32,388 nt of DNA from Spartobacteria bacterium (GTDB taxonomy: Bacteria > Verrucomicrobiota > Kiritimatiellia > CAIQIC01 > Lenti-01): assembly GCA_009930415.1 (NCBI GenBank), contig RZYG01000008.1, forward strand, positions 1 through 32,388, given 5' to 3'. Each line of letters begins with the position of its first letter. Within the stretch, counting starts at the first letter, position 1. The position numbers and the translations under genes are program-made. Shown piece by piece: positions 27,271 through 32,388 of this stretch. Under the pieces are notes generated by a model, which had not been told where the DNA came from, did no database searches, and was given only the letters and a program-made list of their open reading frames with translations.

Positions 27271-27876
27271 ATGAAAAAAGGATTTTGCGCAGCCTTGACC
27301 GGCGGAATCGCCTGCGGGAAAAGCACCGTGGCCGAATTCTGGCGGCAATGGGGCGCCGCGGTGCTGGACGCCGACCACGTGGCCCACGCGCTCATCGCCC
27401 CGGGCGGCGAGTGCGTGGAGGCCGTCGCGCGCGAGTTCGGCGACCGCGTGCGCGCCGTCCAGGGCGGCATCGACCGGCGGGCGCTCGGCGCGATCGTGTT
27501 CGCGGACACGAGCGCTTTGGAGCGCCTGAACCGGTTGCTGCATCCGGCCGTGATCCGCCGGATGCGCGCCTGGGCGGACGGTATCCGCCGCGCCGGCCAA
27601 GTCGGCGTGGCGGTGGTTCCGCTGCTGTACGAGGCCGGCATGGAAAAAGCCTGGGATGCCGTGGTCTGCGTGGCCGCCCGGGAAGAGACGATGCTGGCCC
27701 GGTTGGCCGCCCGCGGCCTATCGCCCGCCGCGGCGCGGGCGCGGATCGCCAGCCAATGGCCGGTGCGCGAAAAAATGGCGCGCGCCGACCGCGTGATCGA
27801 CAACGACGGCGACCGGACCGAACTGGAAAAACAGTGCCGGGCGATTTGGAACGATTTGTTTGAACAAGGAGAATGA
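27271..27876 (+). CDS. coaE: Dephospho-CoA kinase
   Basis: [79 protein letters not shown]. Confidence 0.95.
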   Translation: MKKGFCAALTGGIACGKSTVAEFWRQWGAAVLDADHVAHALIAPGGECVEAVAREFGDRVRAVQGGIDRRALGAIVFADTSALERLNRLLHPAVIRRMRAWADGIRRAGQVGVAVVPLLYEAGMEKAWDAVVCVAAREETMLARLAARGLSPAAARARIASQWPVREKMARADRVIDNDGDRTELEKQCRAIWNDLFEQGE

Positions 27877-27877
27877 C

Positions 27878-29806
27878 ATGGCCCCGAACCCCAAGAACCC
27901 CCGCCAACCCCGCCCCCCCCGCAAGCCCAATTCCGGCGGCGGCGGCCGCTCCCGCGGCCGGCCCCGCAAGATTGCGGACGATGAGACGCCGAAGCGGTCG
28001 AACATGCCGCTGCCGGCTTCGCTGCTGGACACCACCATTTCCGACGGCGAAGAGTATCGTCCGGGCACGTATGGCGGTCCCGCCGCCGAAGAACCGCGCG
28101 GCGATGCGCCCGAGCGCGGCAACGAAGCCGTGCCGCCGCCGCGAGCCTTCGTGCCGCAGGAAAGCCGCGAAAGCGAACCGCCGCCGCCACGCCCGCCGCA
28201 ACAAGACCAAAACCAAGGCCCGGACCAAGGCTCAGACCCAGGCTCGGACCAAGGCCAGCCCCAGGGGCAGGGGCAGGGGCAGGGGCAAGGGCAGGGACAG
28301 GGACACAACGGCTATGCCGGGCACAACCGTCCGAACTATCCCCAGCACCAGGGGCAGGGCGGTGGCCGCCACGACCGCTATTTCGACCGCAACCGCGACC
28401 GTCGTCCCGGCGGCGGCGGACAACCCTTCCGCGACAACCGCCCGCCGCGCGTGCCGCTGACGCCTGAAGAACAGGCCGCGCGCGACGCCCAGCTCGCCGC
28501 GCAACGCGCCGCCGCCGAGGCCGCCGCCGCCGAACGCGCCAAGATGGCCCGCGTCCTCAAGCTCAACGAGCTCCAGCTGCTCACCGTGCCGCAGCTCAAG
28601 GAACTGGCCGACAGCTACCAGCTCGTCGATCTCGGCGCCCTCAAGAAGCACGAGCTGATCTTCGAGATCCTCAAGGCCAACGCCCGCTGCAACGGCACCA
28701 TGTTCGTCCGCGGCGTCCTCGAAATCCTCCCCGACAACTTCGGGTTCCTGCGCTCGCCCAACAACAACTACCTGCCGTGCCCGGACGACATCTACGTCTC
28801 GCCTTCGCAGGTCCGCCGCTTCGCGCTGCGCACCGGCGACATCGTGGACGGCGAAATCCGCTCGCCCAAGGACAAGGAGCGTTTCTTCGCGCTCCTGAAG
28901 GTCAACAGCATCAACGACGGTCCGCCCGAGGGCCAGCGCGGCATCATTCCCTTCGAAAACCTCACGCCGCTGTTCCCCGACAAGCGCCTCGTGCTCGAAA
29001 CCAAGAGCGCCAACAACGTCAACATGCGCGTCATGGACCTGCTGACGCCCATCGGCAAGGGCCAGCGCGGGCTGATCGTGGCCCCGCCGCGCACCGGCAA
29101 GACCGTCCTGATGCAGATGATGGCCAACAGCATCTCCGAGAACAATCCCGAGGTGAAGCTGATCATCCTGCTGATCGACGAACGTCCCGAGGAAGTCACC
29201 GACATGGAGCGCAACACGCAGGCCGAGGTCATCGCCTCCACCTTCGACGAGCCCCCGGAGCGCCACGTGCAGATCGCCGATCTCGTCATCGAGATGGCCA
29301 AGCGCCAGGTCGAAGCCGGCAAGCACGTCGTGATCCTGCTCGACTCCATCACGCGCCTGGCCCGGGCCTACAACACCCTCCAGCCGCACAGCGGCAAGAT
29401 CCTCTCCGGCGGCGTGGACGCCAACGCGCTGCACAAGCCCAAGCGCTTCTTCGGCGCCGCCCGCAACATCGAGAAGGGCGGCAGCCTCACCATCATCGCC
29501 ACCGCGCTGGTGGACACCGGCAGCCGCATGGACGAAGTGATCTTCGAGGAGTTCAAGGGCACCGGCAACATGGAGATCTGCCTGGACCGCTTTCTCGTGG
29601 ACAAGCGCATCTTCCCGGCCATCAACATCGAGAAGTCCGGCACCCGCAAGGAAGAGCTGCTGATGCATCCCGACGAGCTCAGCCGCGTCTGGATCCTGCG
29701 CAAGGCCCTCAACGGCGTGCCCGCCGTCGAAGCGATGGAACTGCTGATCGGCCGTCTGAAGAAAACGAAGACGAATCTTGAATTCCTGATGACCTTGCAG
29801 GGATAA
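27878..29806 (+). CDS. rho: Transcription termination factor Rho with a long disordered N-terminal extension
   Basis: [79 protein letters not shown] upstream of ATG 27878. Confidence 0.96.
   Translation: MAPNPKNPRQPRPPRKPNSGGGGRSRGRPRKIADDETPKRSNMPLPASLLDTTISDGEEYRPGTYGGPAAEEPRGDAPERGNEAVPPPRAFVPQESRESEPPPPRPPQQDQNQGPDQGSDPGSDQGQPQGQGQGQGQGQGQGHNGYAGHNRPNYPQHQGQGGGRHDRYFDRNRDRRPGGGGQPFRDNRPPRVPLTPEEQAARDAQLAAQRAAAEAAAAERAKMARVLKLNELQLLTVPQLKELADSYQLVDLGALKKHELIFEILKANARCNGTMFVRGVLEILPDNFGFLRSPNNNYLPCPDDIYVSPSQVRRFALRTGDIVDGEIRSPKDKERFFALLKVNSINDGPPEGQRGIIPFENLTPLFPDKRLVLETKSANNVNMRVMDLLTPIGKGQRGLIVAPPRTGKTVLMQMMANSISENNPEVKLIILLIDERPEEVTDMERNTQAEVIASTFDEPPERHVQIADLVIEMAKRQVEAGKHVVILLDSITRLARAYNTLQPHSGKILSGGVDANALHKPKRFFGAARNIEKGGSLTIIATALVDTGSRMDEVIFEEFKGTGNMEICLDRFLVDKRIFPAINIEKSGTRKEELLMHPDELSRVWILRKALNGVPAVEAMELLIGRLKKTKTNLEFLMTLQG
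28263..28308 (+). repeat. Short tandem hexamer repeat (CAGGGG)n coding for poly-GQ in Rho
   Basis: caggggcaggggcaggggcaggggcaagggcagggacaggga encodes [14 protein letters not shown]. Confidence 0.85.
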
Positions 29807-29813
29807 TGGCTCC

Positions 29814-31577
29814 ATGACCTCGCTGGGCATGCACGTTCCGATGGGCCGCGAGGCGCGCCAGCCCTGGGTGCGCGCCGCGCTCTTCGCGGCCGCGCTGGCG
29901 CTGTCCGCGCTGCTGCACGGCGCGCTGCTCGTCGGGCTGCCGCCGCTGCCCGCCTGGCGCCCGCCGGAGGCCGCCCTGCGGCGGCCGGTGCGCCCGCTCG
30001 TGCTGGCCGAGGTCCGCGCTGCGCCCGACCTGCCGGGTTTCGCCCAGCCGGAAAAATTCCGGCCGGAGAATCCCGAGGCCTTCGCCGACGTCGAGCCCCT
30101 GCAGAAAAACCTGCTCGAAGACCTGCGCGCGGAAGCCGAGGCGCTGGAATTCGTGCCGCCGGCGCCCGCCGAGGCCGCCGCGCCCTTGCCGGCGCCGCCT
30201 GCCGATCTGGCCGGCATGGATTTCCGCCAGGACATCCTCGAGATCGAGAACCAGGTCGTCGCCGCCGAGTTGGCGGCCCTGCCGCGCCGGCTGTCGCCGG
30301 CGCTCGACCGCGTGGCCGGCGCGCCGGACGTGACCTTGCCGGCCACGGCCGACGCCATCGCGGCGGCGGCCGCCGCCGCGGACGGCCGCGGCGACGGCTC
30401 CCTGCGGCCGCTGTCCGTCCTGTCCCAGGCCGTGCCGTCCGCCAAGGACATGATCGCCGCCGCCAACCAGGGCGAGCTCTCCGCCGCCGACCGCCTGCGC
30501 GAACAGGGGGCCATGCTCGACGAGGCCCCGGCCGACGTCACCGACGTCCAGCCCATCGAGCAGCTGCTGGCCGTCGAGGTTTCGACCTATCGCGCGGCGG
30601 ACGAAGAGGCCCTCTATTTCGAACTGGCGATCGCGCGCGCGGGGGTCGAGGCTTTGCCGGTGATTCCCAAGGACGTCCTGCTCGTTCAGGACTGCTCCGA
30701 AAGCATCACCCGCACCAAGTTGGACTACTTCAAGAACGGCCTGATCGACTATCTGCGCACGCTGACGACCGTGGACCGCGTCAATCTGATGCGTTACAGC
30801 GATTCGCCCACGCTGTGCTTCCCCGACTGGCAGCCGGTCACCGCCGACTCGCTGGAACAAGCCGCGGACTTCGTCGACGACATGCGCGCGCGCGGCCAAA
30901 CCGATCTGTTCGCGCCCCTCCAGCAAGTGCTCAAGCTGCCGCGCGCCGCCGGCCGGCCGATGGTCGTCGTGCTGCTGACCGACGGCCGTCCGACGATGGG
31001 CACGGTGGACAGCTCCGACATCATCGCGCGCTTCAGCAAGCTCAACGCCGGCGAAGTGTCCGTTTTCACGGTCGGGGCGGGGGACCGGGTGAACACGTTC
31101 TTGCTGGACCTGTTGGGCCACAACAACCGCGGCGGATCCTGGATCATGCCCCTGCGCGAGCAGATTCCCGACGCGGTCAAGCGCGCCGCCCGCGAACTGT
31201 CGCGGCCCGTGCTGGCGAACCTGGAATACCGGTTCTCCGGCGACTCCGCGGCCGAGGTGTATCCCGGCACGCTGACGCACCTCTTCCTCGACCGGCCGTT
31301 GCGGTTGGTGGGGCGCTGCCCGCTGGGCCAGCAGACGGCGGTTCTGCAGATCATCGGCGAATCGGGCGCGCAGAAACGCGACATGGTTTTCGCGCTCGAT
31401 TTGTCCGAGGCCGAAGACGGCGGCGAGGGCCTGCGCCGCGAGTGGGTGGCCCAGAAGATCTACAAGCTGATCAACGACCATCTCGCCAGCGGCCGTGCCG
31501 GGACCATCCAGCAAATCCGCGACCTGTCTATCCGGCACAACGTGCCCTTGCCCTACGGCGCCGACTTCCCGTTGTGA
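29814..31577 (+). CDS. VWA-domain protein with N-terminal TM and Ala/Pro-rich linker
   Basis: MIDAS-like VQDCSESIT (DxSxS), [24 protein letters not shown]-terminal [26 protein letters not shown] resembling TonB-type anchors. Confidence 0.87.
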   Translation: MTSLGMHVPMGREARQPWVRAALFAAALALSALLHGALLVGLPPLPAWRPPEAALRRPVRPLVLAEVRAAPDLPGFAQPEKFRPENPEAFADVEPLQKNLLEDLRAEAEALEFVPPAPAEAAAPLPAPPADLAGMDFRQDILEIENQVVAAELAALPRRLSPALDRVAGAPDVTLPATADAIAAAAAAADGRGDGSLRPLSVLSQAVPSAKDMIAAANQGELSAADRLREQGAMLDEAPADVTDVQPIEQLLAVEVSTYRAADEEALYFELAIARAGVEALPVIPKDVLLVQDCSESITRTKLDYFKNGLIDYLRTLTTVDRVNLMRYSDSPTLCFPDWQPVTADSLEQAADFVDDMRARGQTDLFAPLQQVLKLPRAAGRPMVVVLLTDGRPTMGTVDSSDIIARFSKLNAGEVSVFTVGAGDRVNTFLLDLLGHNNRGGSWIMPLREQIPDAVKRAARELSRPVLANLEYRFSGDSAAEVYPGTLTHLFLDRPLRLVGRCPLGQQTAVLQIIGESGAQKRDMVFALDLSEAEDGGEGLRREWVAQKIYKLINDHLASGRAGTIQQIRDLSIRHNVPLPYGADFPL

Positions 31578-31650
31578 TTCCCGATCAGCCGGTTCGCACC
31601 CCGGATCGTTCCAATTCCATCGCAACTCTTTCACCTGATTCGTGATGCTG

Positions 31651-31680
31651 AAACCAAACGTTTTATAAAACGTTTGGTTT
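31651..31680. promoter_or_regulatory. Perfect 30-bp palindrome AAACCAAACGTTTTATAAAACGTTTGGTTT (operator or bidirectional terminator)
   Basis: Sequence equals its own reverse complement over 30 bp; lies 73 bp past the VWA stop. Confidence 0.7.
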
Positions 31681-31778
31681 TGCGGGCGGGGTGGGCTGAA
31701 TCTGCCGCCGGAATTCCCATTCGCTTGCCCCGGTGCTGTCTGGAAGACCAACGGACACCGGCGAAACCGCGCAAGCGC

Positions 31779-31808
31779 TTGACCCGTGGCGCGCGCGAAA
31801 GGTAAAGT
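31779..31808 (+). promoter_or_regulatory. Sigma70-like promoter very close to the inositol-monophosphatase start
   Basis: TTGACC-18 bp-TAAAGT; ATG at 31817 is only 8 nt after the -10 box. Confidence 0.45.
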
Positions 31809-31816
31809 GTCCACAC

Positions 31817-32388
31817 ATGGAAAAAAATGCTCCATTGGACCGCTTTACGGCGCTCGACGTGGCCGGCTCGGCCGTCGCCGAAGCCGGGCGCTTGCTGCTT
31901 GAACTCAGCCGCAAGCCCATCGAGGTCCTGTGCGAGCCCGGGCACGACATCAAGCTGCGGGCCGACCAGCTGGCCGAGGAGCGCATCTTGGCCGTGCTCA
32001 ATGAACGCCTGCGGTTGCCGGTTCTGACGGAGGAAAGCGGCGAGCACGGCGCGGTGACGGAAACGTCGCGCATGTGGATCGTGGATCCGCTGGACGGCAC
32101 GTTCAACTTCTCGCGCGGCATGCCGATGTGCTGTTCGTCCGTGGGCTTGTGGGAAAACGGGCGGCCGGTGCTGGGCGCGGTCTACAATTTCTTCAACGAC
32201 GAGCTGTTCGCGGGCATCGTGGGACAGGGCGCATGGCTCAACGGCAAGCCCATCGCGGTCTCGGGTGTGAAGACGGCGGCAAAGGCTTCGCTGGCGACGG
32301 GTTTTCCGCACCATCAGGATTACGACGCCGCCCCGCTGCGGGAGTTCGTCCGCCAGGTGCAGGACTTCAAGAAGATCCGCATGCTGGG
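31817..32388 (+). CDS. Inositol monophosphatase family protein (partial, runs off the window)
   Basis: Translated by hand: MEKNAPLDRFTALDVAGSAVAEAGRLLLELSR...LTEESGEHG...MWIVDPLDGTFNFSRGMPMCCSSVGLW. Confidence 0.92.
   Translation, partial: MEKNAPLDRFTALDVAGSAVAEAGRLLLELSRKPIEVLCEPGHDIKLRADQLAEERILAVLNERLRLPVLTEESGEHGAVTETSRMWIVDPLDGTFNFSRGMPMCCSSVGLWENGRPVLGAVYNFFNDELFAGIVGQGAWLNGKPIAVSGVKTAAKASLATGFPHHQDYDAAPLREFVRQVQDFKKIRML

Noticed and set aside
28232-30556. 774-aa minus-strand ORF
   Set aside because: Antisense to rho and the VWA gene; no recognisable motif
29709-31835. 708-aa minus-strand ORF
   Set aside because: Antisense to the VWA gene; shadow frame

Overview
GC-rich, gene-dense bacterial chromosomal segment, probably from the PVC superphylum (Verrucomicrobiota/Kiritimatiellota-like). 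The lineage is inferred from gene content and repeat style only. About 25 protein genes can be supported: two prepilin-like proteins, TPR protein, hisI-hisF-lptE-bamD-like cluster, uppP, DUF2877-like protein, nitroreductase, FadL-type porin, VTTN-repeat protein, membrane sensor, GH20 hexosaminidase with a coupled small membrane protein, MscS channel, response regulator, Glu dehydrogenase, a five-gene PilM/secretin operon, stand-alone 5'-3' exonuclease, GT-C-like membrane protein, coaE, rho, VWA protein, and a partial inositol-monophosphatase family gene. The standout is the operon at 16.2-23.9 kb. Its order (small exported protein, PilM-PilN fusion, Amuc_1100-like protein, Zn-ribbon/Ca-repeat protein, secretin) matches, from memory, the Akkermansia Amuc_1102-1098 locus. 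Other notable signals are three phased 19-bp palindromes upstream of the GH20 gene, a 163-bp nested inverted repeat, a twin-hairpin repeat found both inside a coding frame and in an intergenic region, heptamer arrays at two convergent gene junctions, a perfect 30-bp palindrome, and a C-terminal sliding-clamp motif on the exonuclease. No tRNA, rRNA, CRISPR array or transposase gene was recognised.
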